Positions 1-7,129 of a stretch of 7,701 nt of DNA are shown here, piece after piece. This stretch comes from an uncultured Gardnerella sp. (GTDB lineage: Bacteria > Actinomycetota > Actinomycetes > Actinomycetales > Bifidobacteriaceae). A model generated the notes under the pieces. The model worked only from the letters and a program-made list of their open reading frames with translations. It ran no database searches and had not been told where the DNA came from. Numbering within the stretch: the first letter of the stretch is position 1; every line of letters starts with the position of its first letter. The translations under genes were made by a program, and so were the position numbers. The stretch lies in contig CAMXWX010000046.1 in the NCBI GenBank assembly GCA_947252975.1, forward strand, positions 1-7,701, in the 5' to 3' direction.

Positions 1-78
1 GTAAATAACGCTCGAAATTAGCCTTCTTTACTATCTTGCTTGTACACTCGTAAGTAGCAAAAATGGTTTTACGCGTAT

Positions 79-83
79 AAGGA
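79..83 (+). promoter_or_regulatory. Ribosome binding site of the PASTA kinase gene
   Basis: AAGGA lies 8 nt before the ATG at 92 and only 2 nt before the in-frame GTG at 86. Normal Shine-Dalgarno spacing therefore selects ATG 92, although the longest open frame would begin at the GTG. The 5' flank (1-78) carries a possible actinobacterial -10 hexamer, TACACT at 43-48, without a recognisable -35; this is too weak to list as a promoter on its own. Confidence 0.7.
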
Positions 84-91
84 TTGTGACA

Positions 92-2482
92 ATGGATGAA
101 GCTACGCAGGCGCAGCCAGGTATGCGCATTGAAAATCGCTATCGCATTGTGCGCAAAATAGCTCAGGGTGGCATGGCTACTGTGTATCAAGCAGAAGATG
201 AACGCCTTGATAGACCTGTAGCAATTAAAATCATGCACACTCAACTTGCTCAAGGAGTGCATCGCCAGCAATTTATTGCTAGATTCCGCAGAGAAGCAAC
301 CTCTGCTGCAGCAATTGCCAATCCACATATTGTGCAAGTTTATGATACGGGCGAATATGATGGGCTTGATTATCTTGTGATGGAATATGTTCATGGCGTT
401 AATTTGCGTTATGAAATGAATATGCAAGGCACATTCAGTGTGCGAGATACGCTGCGTTTACTTGCAGAAACTTTGGATGGTCTCGCTTCTGCACATAATG
501 CTGGAGTTGTGCATAGAGATATTAAGCCGGAAAATATTTTAATTAACGATCGAGGTCATGTTCAGATTACTGATTTCGGTTTAGCTAGAGCAATTTCGCA
601 AGCAACATTATCTTCTACAGGATTGCTTCTTGGCACAGCAGCTTATCTTGCTCCTGAACTTATTGAGCATAATCTTGCAACTCCTCAAGGTGATTTGTAT
701 TCAGCGGGCATGATGGCTTGGGAAATGCTTGCAGGAAGAGTGCCTTTTACTGCAGATAATCCTGTTACGCTTGTTTTCAAGCATGTGCATGAAAACACTC
801 CTTCAATTGCTACAGCTTGCCCTGGAATTAGCGAAAAAGTTGCACAATTCATAGCAAACCTCACTGCTCGCGACATGAACGAACGACCTAAAGATGCAAG
901 TGAAGCATTAGCAAAATTACGTGCACTTTCTACACAATTAAACCCTGAAGATTGGCAATACAAAGCAGAAGAACCACAAGAGTTTTCAGAAGAAACAGAC
1001 TTTTCTCCTATTAATAATTTGCGTGTTCCCCCTGAAGCAAATTATTCGGACAAATTGAATCCTAATAATGACTCAGATGCTACACGAGCGATAAATACTT
1101 CAGGCTCTAATTTTTCTGCTAATTCCAACTCTTTATTGCAAAATGCTACAGACGAAACTGTTGCAATACCTAGAGATAATTCTGTAGGTGAACTCGATTC
1201 ACGCACAAATAATGATCTACATAATCCTGAAGTCAATAATGTAGCAATAGACAATTCACTAGCGAAGTCCAACAGTGCTTTCGATGCGAATAATCTTCAA
1301 AAAACACAAGCTATGCAATGGCATGCTACTAATGCAGAAGATGTGTCATACAATTCGCAAGATAATCCTTTAGAAGAATTTGACGATAGCAATATGCCAA
1401 CAATTGCTATTAGCTCTCGCAATTTTAACAACAAATTAAATGCAACAAAACCATTGGGCCTGTCATATACAGAAAAGGACTTAGGAAACAAGTCTAACCG
1501 CTCTTCTAAAAAGCGTGTTTTCATTATTGCAGGTTTAAGTACAGCTGGAGTATTAGCAATTGCTGCTATTGGTGGTTTTTGGTATTTCTTAGGTCCTGGC
1601 AGTTATTGGACGCTACCTAAGCCTGACGACCTTCAATGCAACAATTATGCATCTTGCAAAATAACTGATGTCAATTGGCAACGATATGAGCACACGCTTA
1701 AAGTTGCTGGAATTCCTTACACAGTTTCAAAAGATTATAGTGACGATGTGCCAGAAGGAAAAGTAGTTTCAACAAATCCTGATGTTGTCGGAAGCCATAT
1801 TCAAAAGCACAATAATAGTGCTCTTAATGTTGTAATTTCGCGTGGAATTCGTAAGGCTACAATCCCGGACGATATTACAGATCCAAAGACTTACAATGGC
1901 AAAAATCCTTTGAAAACATTGCGTAAAGCAGGCTTTACTAACATTATTCACGATAAGTCAGGAGATACGTATTCTATAGATATACCAGCTGGCAGCTTAA
2001 TTGATATTAACCCTAAACCTGGCACACGCATGAACCATAACGAAGAAGTAAGTATTTTACTTTCTAAGGGACCTAAGCCTGTACAAATGCCAGATATAGT
2101 TGGGAAAACAAAGAATGAAGCTGACTTAGCTTTGACTGACGCTAAGCTGGATGTAAAGTACGAAGAAGAAAATAGCGATACTGTAGCAAAGGGTAAGATT
2201 ATCCGCGCTTCTGTTGAAGCTGGTTCTGACTTACATTGGGGCGATAGCGTTAAAGTTGTTGTTTCAAAAGGTCCAAAAACTGTTACATTGCCAAACGTTT
2301 GCGGAAAGAGCAGTGATGAAGCTAGAAGGATTATTGAAAGTCTAGGGCTTAAAGTTCGTGTTTCTGCTCCACTTGGTGATTTAATGCACGTAGTGCGCTT
2401 CCAATCCCCTGGAGCTGGAAGCGAAGTGCCATTGAAGGATTCTAATGGAAATCCTTCTATTATTACTCTTACAGTAATATAA
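92..2482 (+). CDS. PASTA-domain serine/threonine protein kinase, PknB/PknL family
   Basis: Membrane Ser/Thr kinase of 796 residues, counted from ATG 92, which is preferred over GTG 86 because of the AAGGA spacing. The kinase domain spans about residues 15-280: glycine-rich loop near 24-33, catalytic Lys46 in VAIK, HRDIKPEN at 141-148 with catalytic Asp143, DFG at 161-163, and APE at 187-189. Residues about 285-475 form an Asn/Ser-rich, acidic, low-complexity linker. One transmembrane helix lies near 476-501, followed by four PASTA-like units (about 506-585, 588-660, 662-727, 729-796); the first is divergent and preceded by Cys516 and Cys522. In this family PASTA units bind muropeptides or lipid II outside the cell while the kinase phosphorylates cytoplasmic division and wall-synthesis proteins. 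The loop reads AQGGMATVY, so the first and third glycines are Ala; this and the GTAAYLAPE segment resemble M. tuberculosis PknL more than PknB (from memory). The paralogue assignment is inference; kinase identity is secure. Confidence 0.96.
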   Translation: MDEATQAQPGMRIENRYRIVRKIAQGGMATVYQAEDERLDRPVAIKIMHTQLAQGVHRQQFIARFRREATSAAAIANPHIVQVYDTGEYDGLDYLVMEYVHGVNLRYEMNMQGTFSVRDTLRLLAETLDGLASAHNAGVVHRDIKPENILINDRGHVQITDFGLARAISQATLSSTGLLLGTAAYLAPELIEHNLATPQGDLYSAGMMAWEMLAGRVPFTADNPVTLVFKHVHENTPSIATACPGISEKVAQFIANLTARDMNERPKDASEALAKLRALSTQLNPEDWQYKAEEPQEFSEETDFSPINNLRVPPEANYSDKLNPNNDSDATRAINTSGSNFSANSNSLLQNATDETVAIPRDNSVGELDSRTNNDLHNPEVNNVAIDNSLAKSNSAFDANNLQKTQAMQWHATNAEDVSYNSQDNPLEEFDDSNMPTIAISSRNFNNKLNATKPLGLSYTEKDLGNKSNRSSKKRVFIIAGLSTAGVLAIAAIGGFWYFLGPGSYWTLPKPDDLQCNNYASCKITDVNWQRYEHTLKVAGIPYTVSKDYSDDVPEGKVVSTNPDVVGSHIQKHNNSALNVVISRGIRKATIPDDITDPKTYNGKNPLKTLRKAGFTNIIHDKSGDTYSIDIPAGSLIDINPKPGTRMNHNEEVSILLSKGPKPVQMPDIVGKTKNEADLALTDAKLDVKYEEENSDTVAKGKIIRASVEAGSDLHWGDSVKVVVSKGPKTVTLPNVCGKSSDEARRIIESLGLKVRVSAPLGDLMHVVRFQSPGAGSEVPLKDSNGNPSIITLTVI

Positions 2483-2502
2483 GCGTGTCTTAAGTATTAT
2501 AA

Positions 2503-2534
2503 AAGCGGCGGAAGCTCAATAACTTTCGCCGCTT
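2503..2534. terminator. Bidirectional terminator-like hairpin between convergent genes
   Basis: Positions 2503-2514 pair with 2523-2534 in a 12-bp stem (one G-U pair at 2511/2526) around an 8-nt loop, 20 bp after the kinase stop codon. The core is GCGGCG/CGCCGC. The U-tract is short on both strands: on the - strand the stem runs into TTTTAT, while on the + strand only TTACATATTT follows. It probably ends kinase transcription and insulates against read-through from plsC, but it is weaker than the terminator at 4079-4118. Confidence 0.75.
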
Positions 2535-2569
2535 ACATATTTGAACATAAATAAAATTTAAATATGTAA
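2533..2569. repeat. AT-rich inverted repeat between kinase gene and plsC
   Basis: TTACATATTT (2533-2542) is perfectly inverted as AAATATGTAA (2560-2569). Pairing extends three more positions inward (2543-2545 with 2557-2559, the first being G-T), leaving an 11-nt loop. It shares two bases with the adjacent terminator stem at 2503-2534, so the two hairpins compete at their junction. It lies 39 bp past the plsC stop and could be an auxiliary 3' structure of that transcript; the function is unknown. Confidence 0.5.
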
Positions 2570-2607
2570 TAATGTTAATCTAATAGCATGAGAATCAGCA
2601 TTATATT

Positions 2608-3315
2608 TTACTTATTTTCGTTACTTTCTTCACGTTTTTGACGCATACGTTCTTTTACGGTTTGAGCATATTCATCAACGTATTCTTGACCACTCATTTG
2701 CTGAATAGACTTAGTTACTTTATCTGTAATTTCGCGTAAACGCTCGTGAGTGATCTCACTTTCGTCACGAACACGCTCTACTTGAATAGGCTCGCCATAA
2801 ATCGCCTTAGTCTTGCCTTTTGCTGGAATAACTTGACCATGCACTTGTAATTCTCTAGTTCCAATAATTGCAACAGGTATAATCGGGCAACCTGTTTCAA
2901 GAGCAAGACGTGCAGCACCAGTATGACCACGATATAAACGACCGTCTGGGCTTCTTGTGCCTTCAATATGAATGCCAAAAAGCTGACCTTTTTCTAATAT
3001 TTCACGAGCATGATTCAAAGCGCCAAGAGATTTTGCGCCTCCAGAACGATCTACAGGGAAAACGCCCACAGAAGTAAACCACCACTTCTTAAAACGACCC
3101 TTTAAACCTTTGCCTTCAAAATATTCTGCTTTACCCATAAAGTGGATCATACGAGGACAAGTCAATGGCAGAAGCGCGTCATCAATAACAGCAAGATGAT
3201 TTGCAGCAATAATAGCTCCACCCTTTTTAGGAACATTTTTAACACCTTGCGCTGATGGATGAATCCTCATGCGGGCAATACCCCCAAGTCCCTTCACGAA
3301 GAACCAGTACAACAT
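2608..3315 (-). CDS. plsC: 1-acyl-sn-glycerol-3-phosphate acyltransferase (PlsC/AGPAT family)
   Basis: A 235-residue lysophosphatidic acid acyltransferase that would transfer a fatty acyl chain to position 2 of 1-acyl-glycerol-3-phosphate, giving phosphatidic acid at the inner face of the membrane. The family motifs are in order: NHLAVID with catalytic His40 and Asp45 (HX4D), GVFPVDR at 84-90, IEGTRS at 117-122 for phosphate binding, and PIIPVAI at 144-150. The length is typical of short actinobacterial members. There is no clear transmembrane helix, only a moderately hydrophobic N-terminus, and the C-terminal 25 residues are charged. ATG 3315 is chosen because AGAAAGGA (3322-3329 on the complement) lies 6 nt upstream. 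The gene stands alone, convergent with the kinase gene and divergent from the membrane-protein gene at 3391. A related acyltransferase, Rv2182c, lies near pknL in M. tuberculosis (from memory). Substrate specificity cannot be read from the sequence; it could act on another lysolipid. Confidence 0.92.
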   Translation of the reverse strand: MLYWFFVKGLGGIARMRIHPSAQGVKNVPKKGGAIIAANHLAVIDDALLPLTCPRMIHFMGKAEYFEGKGLKGRFKKWWFTSVGVFPVDRSGGAKSLGALNHAREILEKGQLFGIHIEGTRSPDGRLYRGHTGAARLALETGCPIIPVAIIGTRELQVHGQVIPAKGKTKAIYGEPIQVERVRDESEITHERLREITDKVTKSIQQMSGQEYVDEYAQTVKERMRQKREESNENK

Positions 3316-3377
3316 ACCATATCCTTTCTTGCAAGTCCAATTTCGAACATTTTAAGCATAGAATCAGGAAGACTTGC

Positions 3378-3386
3378 TACAGTATA
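3378..3386. promoter_or_regulatory. Overlapping divergent -10 boxes for plsC and the 3391 gene
   Basis: On the - strand TATACT (complement of 3381-3386) matches the -10 consensus at five of six positions and would start a plsC transcript near 3374, leaving a leader of about 58 nt. On the + strand TACAGT (3378-3383) fits the actinobacterial TAnnnT pattern and sits 7 nt before ATG 3391, the position expected for a transcript starting at the ATG itself. The two hexamers overlap by three bases. No good -35 is visible for either. A 7-bp inverted repeat, GCAAGTC (3331-3337) and GACTTGC (3371-3377), lies beside them. Confidence 0.4.
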
Positions 3387-3390
3387 GTTC

Positions 3391-4059
3391 ATGACTTCTT
3401 CTAAGAATACCAACGACCCTCGCCGTGATGACGAGTTAACGTCAGAATCGTTAAAAAATAATCGAAAACAAAACAACGGAGATTTTGATGACGAATGGTC
3501 ATCTTTTGTTGCAGAACATTCTGATGACATGAACGATATTGCTAATTCACGTAGCGCAAAAAGTTTTGAAAAGCACGCTCAGAAAGAAGAAAAAAAGAAA
3601 GAGCGCAACACTATAGCAAGCGACAATAATTCTAAAAATCAAAAAAGTGTAATAAAAAATAAATTTAACTTAAAAAATCTAAGTAGCCATAAATCTTATA
3701 TTATTCCTACTAGAATGCAAGATTCTCACACGATTATAACTGCTAAAGGTCCTCGTGATAATACCCGCACAAGTTGGCTCGATTTAGATAAGACTATGGA
3801 AGACTATGGCGATGATTTTGTGCCTCCAAATCCACAATTTTATAACGTATCTCTAGTTAATGTAGTTTTGTGGATTCTATTTGTTATAGGTATCTTCGGT
3901 GTTATTGTAAGTGCTTTTATTCCTACTATAGCGAACATTGTTGGTATTATATGCGGCTTATTAATGCTACTTAGTGGAGCAGGATTACTTATGAATCGCA
4001 AAAAACCTGATCCGTATAAAGAAGATTACAGCGATTATGGAGATGGTGCTCGAGTATAG
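3391..4059 (+). CDS. Uncharacterised membrane protein, two C-terminal transmembrane helices
   Basis: I do not recognise a named family for this 222-residue protein; I recall similar unannotated proteins beside secA in bifidobacteria. Residues 1-130 are hydrophilic, very rich in Asn, Lys, Asp and Ser, with a conserved-looking block around 32-72 (DDEWSSFVAEHSDD, then a Lys/Glu-rich stretch likely to be helical). A short motif, DDFVPPNPQF (141-150), precedes two hydrophobic segments at about 154-177 and 179-201 joined by a tight turn, and a charged Tyr/Asp-rich tail of 21 residues. There is no signal peptide, so both ends are probably cytoplasmic. ATG 3391 is the first start after an in-frame stop (TAG 3385-3387), yet no Shine-Dalgarno sequence precedes it; a leaderless transcript would explain this. 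It is divergent from plsC and convergent with secA. No function is assigned. Confidence 0.8.
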   Translation: MTSSKNTNDPRRDDELTSESLKNNRKQNNGDFDDEWSSFVAEHSDDMNDIANSRSAKSFEKHAQKEEKKKERNTIASDNNSKNQKSVIKNKFNLKNLSSHKSYIIPTRMQDSHTIITAKGPRDNTRTSWLDLDKTMEDYGDDFVPPNPQFYNVSLVNVVLWILFVIGIFGVIVSAFIPTIANIVGIICGLLMLLSGAGLLMNRKKPDPYKEDYSDYGDGARV

Positions 4060-4078
4060 CTAATAATCAATCGAATAT

Positions 4079-4118
4079 AATAAAAGGCGGCATGATTTTG
4101 ATCACACCGCCTTTTATT
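4079..4118. terminator. Strong bidirectional rho-independent terminator
   Basis: AATAAAAGGCGG (4079-4090) pairs perfectly with CCGCCTTTTATT (4107-4118). A small inner stem, TGAT (4093-4096) with ATCA (4101-4104), shortens the loop. The GC core GGCGG/CCGCC is flanked by A-runs on the left and T-runs on the right, so transcripts from either strand end in a hairpin plus U-tract. It sits 20 bp past the 222-residue gene and 28 bp past secA, serving both convergent genes. Confidence 0.9.
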
Positions 4119-4145
4119 TATATTTTACTTTAGTAAGCTTTCAAG

Positions 4146-6941
4146 TCACTCAGCTTCATTTTCAGCTTCGTTTTGACCATGGCAAAGCTTGTACTTACGA
4201 CCAGAACCACATGGGCATTCGTCATTCTTATTTGTTCCTGGGAATGTACGTCCATCAGACCATGGAGTCTTCCATTCTTCATTCTTTGGTCGCATGGTTA
4301 ATGGAACATCGCCTTCAGCATGGCTCAAAGGTGCAGGACCAACAATACCAGCAGCTTGATCTTCAGCATCTACCTCAGACGAAGCTTGCGCAACATCTTC
4401 ATCAAGCTCATCGTCAGAAGAAATATCTTCAGTAGAAGCAATCTGATTGACATCAATGTGGAATAGAAGCTGAATGCTTTCTTCCTTAATTGCCTCAATC
4501 ATCGAATTGTACATCTGGTAGCCTTCACGCTGATATTCAACGAGCGGATCACGCTGACCCATACCACGCAGACCAATACCATCCTTCAAATAATCCATCT
4601 CATAAAGATGTTCACGCCACTTGCGATCGAGAACAGAAAGAACAACGCGACGTTCAATTTGACGAAGTGGATCAGCACCGAGACGATCTTCGACGAGAGA
4701 GTAAACCTTTACTACACTGTCGACGATCAAATCACGCAAAGCAGAAACAGCTTTTTCGCCCTTGAGATTGATAATAGTTTCACGTACCTGATCCCAATCA
4801 AGAAGTACAGGCATTACAGAGTTAAGAGCATCTTTTAAGCCGTCCAAATCCCAATTCTTTGGCTTATCAGAACCGTTCATTGCGCCACGCACATAGCTTT
4901 CTACGGTGTCACTGATGAACTTCAAGATGTCCTCGTGAATATCTTCACCCTTAAGAACCATCTGACGCTCTGCATAAATCACAGTACGCTGCTTATTCAT
5001 AACATCGTCATACTTCAAAACGTTCTTACGCATTTCAAAGTTACGAGCTTCAACAGTCTTCTGTGCCGTACGCACACCGTTAGAAACGTACTTAGACTCA
5101 ATTGGTTCGCCTTCTGGCAATCCCTTAGCCATAACACGAGCAACAAGCTGAGTGTTGAACAGGCGCATCAAATCATCTTCCAAGCTCAAGTAGAAGCGAG
5201 ATTCGCCAGGATCGCCCTGACGACCAGATCGACCTCGAAGCTGGTTATCAATACGACGAGATTCGTGACGCTCAGTGCCAAGAACATACAAGCCACCAAG
5301 CTTCTTAACTTCTTCATGCTCGTCTTTAACTTGCTCTTTAACTTCAGCTAAAACGCCTGGCCAACGCTTCTCATATTCTTCAGGAGTATCGTCTGGAGAA
5401 TAACCATCAGCCTTCAACTTTGCATCAGCCAAGAATTCAACATTGCCACCAAGCATAATATCAGTACCACGACCTGCCATGTTAGTAGCAACAGTTACAG
5501 CACCCTTACGACCAGCAACAGCAACAACAGCAGCTTCCTTAGCATTCTGCTTAGCATTCAAAACCTGGTGAGGAATGCGAGCAACGTCAAGGAGTGAAGA
5601 AAGAATCTCAGAAGATTCAACAGAAGCTGTACCAAGCAACACAGGCTGTCCTTTAGCATGGCGTTCAGCAACATCGCGCACGATAGCAGTAAGCTTTTCT
5701 TTCTTTGTGCGGAAGATCAAATCGTCCTTATCTTTACGAATTACTGGACGATTGGAAGGAATTGGAAGAACACCAAGCTTGTAAGTTCCCATGAACTCTG
5801 CAGCTTCAGTCTCAGCAGTACCAGTCATACCAGCAAGCTTGTCGTACATGCGGAAATAGTTTTGCAAAGTAATAGTAGCAAAAGTCTGATTTTCTGCCTT
5901 AACTTCCACATTTTCTTTAGCTTCAATTGCTTGATGCAAGCCCTCGCTATAACGACGACCTGGAAGAACACGACCAGTATGCTCATCGACAATCAAAACT
6001 TCGCCGTTGGTGACAACATAGTCACGATCTAGAAGGAAAAGCTCCTTAGCTTTCAAAGCGTTATTCAAATAACCAATAAGAGCTGTATTGCTTGGCTCAT
6101 AAAGGTTATCGATGCCCAAGTAATCCTCAATTTTTGCAATGCCAGGATCAAGAATACCTGCGGTTTTTTTCTTTTCGTCAATCTCGTAATCAACATCGCG
6201 AGTAAGCTTCAAAACAAGCTTTGCAAATTCACGATACCAATGAGTTACATCACCTTCAGCAGGACCTGAAATAATAAGTGGCGTACGAGCCTCATCGATA
6301 AGAATGGAATCGACCTCATCGACAATTGCATAGTGATGACCGCGTTGCACAAGTTCGCTCTTTTCCCACGCCATATTATCGCGCAAGTAATCGAAGCCAA
6401 ACTCATTATTTGTACCGTAAGTAATATCAGCATTGTATTGCTTACGACGCTCAGGTGGCTGCTGGTCGGTAATAATGCAGCCAACGCTCATGCCAAGGAA
6501 TCTATAAATACGACCCATAAGTTCGCTTTGATAGCTAGCAAGGTAATCGTTGACTGTGACAACGTGCACGCCTTTGCCTTCCAAAGCATTCAGATAGCTT
6601 GGCAAAGTAGCGACCAACGTTTTACCTTCACCAGTTTTCATTTCTGCAATATTGCCCCAATGCAATGCAGCACCACCCATAAGCTGCACATCGAAATGAC
6701 GCTGGCCAAGCGTACGCTTTGAAACCTCTCGCACAGTAGCGAAGGCTTCAGGCATCAAATCATCAAGCTTTGCACCATTGTCTAAACGCTGCTTGAATTT
6801 AGCAGTTTGACCCTTCAATTCTTCATCGGAAAGCGCGGAAATTTCATCTTCCAACGCATTCACAGCCTTGGCTACGTTCTCAAGGCGCTTCAATTGACGG
6901 CCTTCACCCATACGCAAGGCTTTATCGACGATATCTACCAC
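4146..6941 (-). CDS. secA: Preprotein translocase ATPase subunit SecA (housekeeping SecA1)
   Basis: Motor of the Sec export pathway: it couples ATP hydrolysis to pushing unfolded preproteins through SecYEG at the cytoplasmic membrane. Length is 931 residues, full for an actinobacterial SecA1. Visible in order: Walker A MKTGEGKT at 101-108 (Lys107), [13 protein letters not shown] at 176-188, Walker B VDEVDS at 207-212, [13 protein letters not shown] at 214-226, MTGTAETEA at 372-380 after the preprotein cross-linking region, [15 protein letters not shown] at 485-499, [13 protein letters not shown] at 567-579, the helical scaffold and wing domains, an acidic linker near 835-885, and a C-terminal SEC-C zinc site [13 protein letters not shown] (909-921; Cys909, Cys911, Cys920, His921). 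The start is GTG 6941, 6 nt after AAGGGAG (complement of 6948-6954); the next in-frame ATG (Met11) lacks comparable support. It follows hpf in the same direction, but a terminator and its own leader separate them. Confidence 0.99.
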   Translation of the reverse strand: MVDIVDKALRMGEGRQLKRLENVAKAVNALEDEISALSDEELKGQTAKFKQRLDNGAKLDDLMPEAFATVREVSKRTLGQRHFDVQLMGGAALHWGNIAEMKTGEGKTLVATLPSYLNALEGKGVHVVTVNDYLASYQSELMGRIYRFLGMSVGCIITDQQPPERRKQYNADITYGTNNEFGFDYLRDNMAWEKSELVQRGHHYAIVDEVDSILIDEARTPLIISGPAEGDVTHWYREFAKLVLKLTRDVDYEIDEKKKTAGILDPGIAKIEDYLGIDNLYEPSNTALIGYLNNALKAKELFLLDRDYVVTNGEVLIVDEHTGRVLPGRRYSEGLHQAIEAKENVEVKAENQTFATITLQNYFRMYDKLAGMTGTAETEAAEFMGTYKLGVLPIPSNRPVIRKDKDDLIFRTKKEKLTAIVRDVAERHAKGQPVLLGTASVESSEILSSLLDVARIPHQVLNAKQNAKEAAVVAVAGRKGAVTVATNMAGRGTDIMLGGNVEFLADAKLKADGYSPDDTPEEYEKRWPGVLAEVKEQVKDEHEEVKKLGGLYVLGTERHESRRIDNQLRGRSGRQGDPGESRFYLSLEDDLMRLFNTQLVARVMAKGLPEGEPIESKYVSNGVRTAQKTVEARNFEMRKNVLKYDDVMNKQRTVIYAERQMVLKGEDIHEDILKFISDTVESYVRGAMNGSDKPKNWDLDGLKDALNSVMPVLLDWDQVRETIINLKGEKAVSALRDLIVDSVVKVYSLVEDRLGADPLRQIERRVVLSVLDRKWREHLYEMDYLKDGIGLRGMGQRDPLVEYQREGYQMYNSMIEAIKEESIQLLFHIDVNQIASTEDISSDDELDEDVAQASSEVDAEDQAAGIVGPAPLSHAEGDVPLTMRPKNEEWKTPWSDGRTFPGTNKNDECPCGSGRKYKLCHGQNEAENEAE

Positions 6942-6961
6942 GTTTTGCTCCCTTAGGTCAT

Positions 6962-6991
6962 GTCTATGACGACGGCCTAGCCAACATAGAC
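6962..6991 (-). promoter_or_regulatory. Hairpin in the secA 5' leader next to the ribosome binding site
   Basis: On the - strand, GTCTATG (complement of 6985-6991) pairs perfectly with CATAGAC (complement of 6962-6968). Inside, GGC (6980-6982) can pair with GCC (6974-6976) around a TAG loop. The structure ends 7 nt before the AAGGGAG ribosome binding site at 6948-6954. It could affect translation initiation or message stability. No SecM-like leader peptide is apparent. It is a short stem and might be chance. Confidence 0.4.
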
Positions 6992-7004
6992 GTAAACTGT
7001 GCCT

Positions 7005-7010
7005 ATATTA
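7005..7010 (-). promoter_or_regulatory. Candidate -10 box of the secA promoter
   Basis: TAATAT on the - strand fits the actinobacterial TAnnnT pattern and four of six consensus bases. It lies between the hpf terminator and the secA start and would begin transcription near 6998, giving a leader of roughly 57 nt that contains the hairpin at 6962-6991. The only -35 candidate at 17-nt spacing, TTACAA (complement of 7028-7033), is poor. A promoter is expected here because a terminator precedes secA, but the exact site is uncertain. Confidence 0.3.
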
Positions 7011-7056
7011 CGCGACGGCTACGATTTTTGTAAGTTAGCGAGTCTGATTTCTACAT

Positions 7057-7090
7057 AAAAATGCCCGCCCAACATTGTGCTAGACGGGCA
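7057..7090 (-). terminator. Rho-independent terminator of hpf
   Basis: Read on the - strand, 7090-7078 pairs with 7074-7062 in a 13-bp stem with a 3-nt loop, followed at once by TTTTT (complement of 7057-7061). Six outer pairs (TGCCCG/CGGGCA) are Watson-Crick; the inner part uses three G-U pairs. On the + strand those become A-C mismatches and no T-run follows, so the signal is specific to the hpf direction. It separates hpf from secA. Confidence 0.85.
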
Positions 7091-7111
7091 CGCGCACTTA
7101 TTCGCGCACTT
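7091..7111. repeat. Tandem 9-bp direct repeat CGCGCACTT after hpf
   Basis: CGCGCACTT occurs at 7091-7099 and again at 7103-7111, a 12-bp period, in the 3' untranslated segment between the hpf stop and its terminator hairpin. The GC-rich units stand out from the AT-rich surroundings. With only two copies it may be a chance duplication; no function is known. Confidence 0.5.
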
Positions 7112-7129
7112 TAGACATGTTTTTAACCA

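Noticed and set aside
1..21. Frame 1 reads six codons (V N N A R N) then TAG, possibly the tail of an upstream gene such as a polyprenyl synthetase (idsA).
   Set aside because: Six codons are too few to identify, and the other two frames also stop within the first eight bases. The sequence before the window is needed.
1000..1520. The Asn/Ser-rich linker of the kinase as a possible foreign insertion or a degenerate domain.
   Set aside because: The frame is intact, base composition matches the flanks, and long disordered linkers are normal between kinase domain and membrane helix in this family.
3294..3392. A - strand reading frame of 32 codons from ATG 3392 overlapping the plsC start, conceivably a small upstream ORF coupling translation.
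   Set aside because: It starts inside the ATG of the divergent gene, lies upstream of the predicted plsC transcription start, and has only a weak AGAAG before it. The plsC start has its own good ribosome binding site.
4935..6032. Open frames on the + strand opposite secA, of 124-138 codons.
   Set aside because: They are shadows of the well-conserved secA frame, are unlike any protein I recognise, and lack ribosome binding sites.
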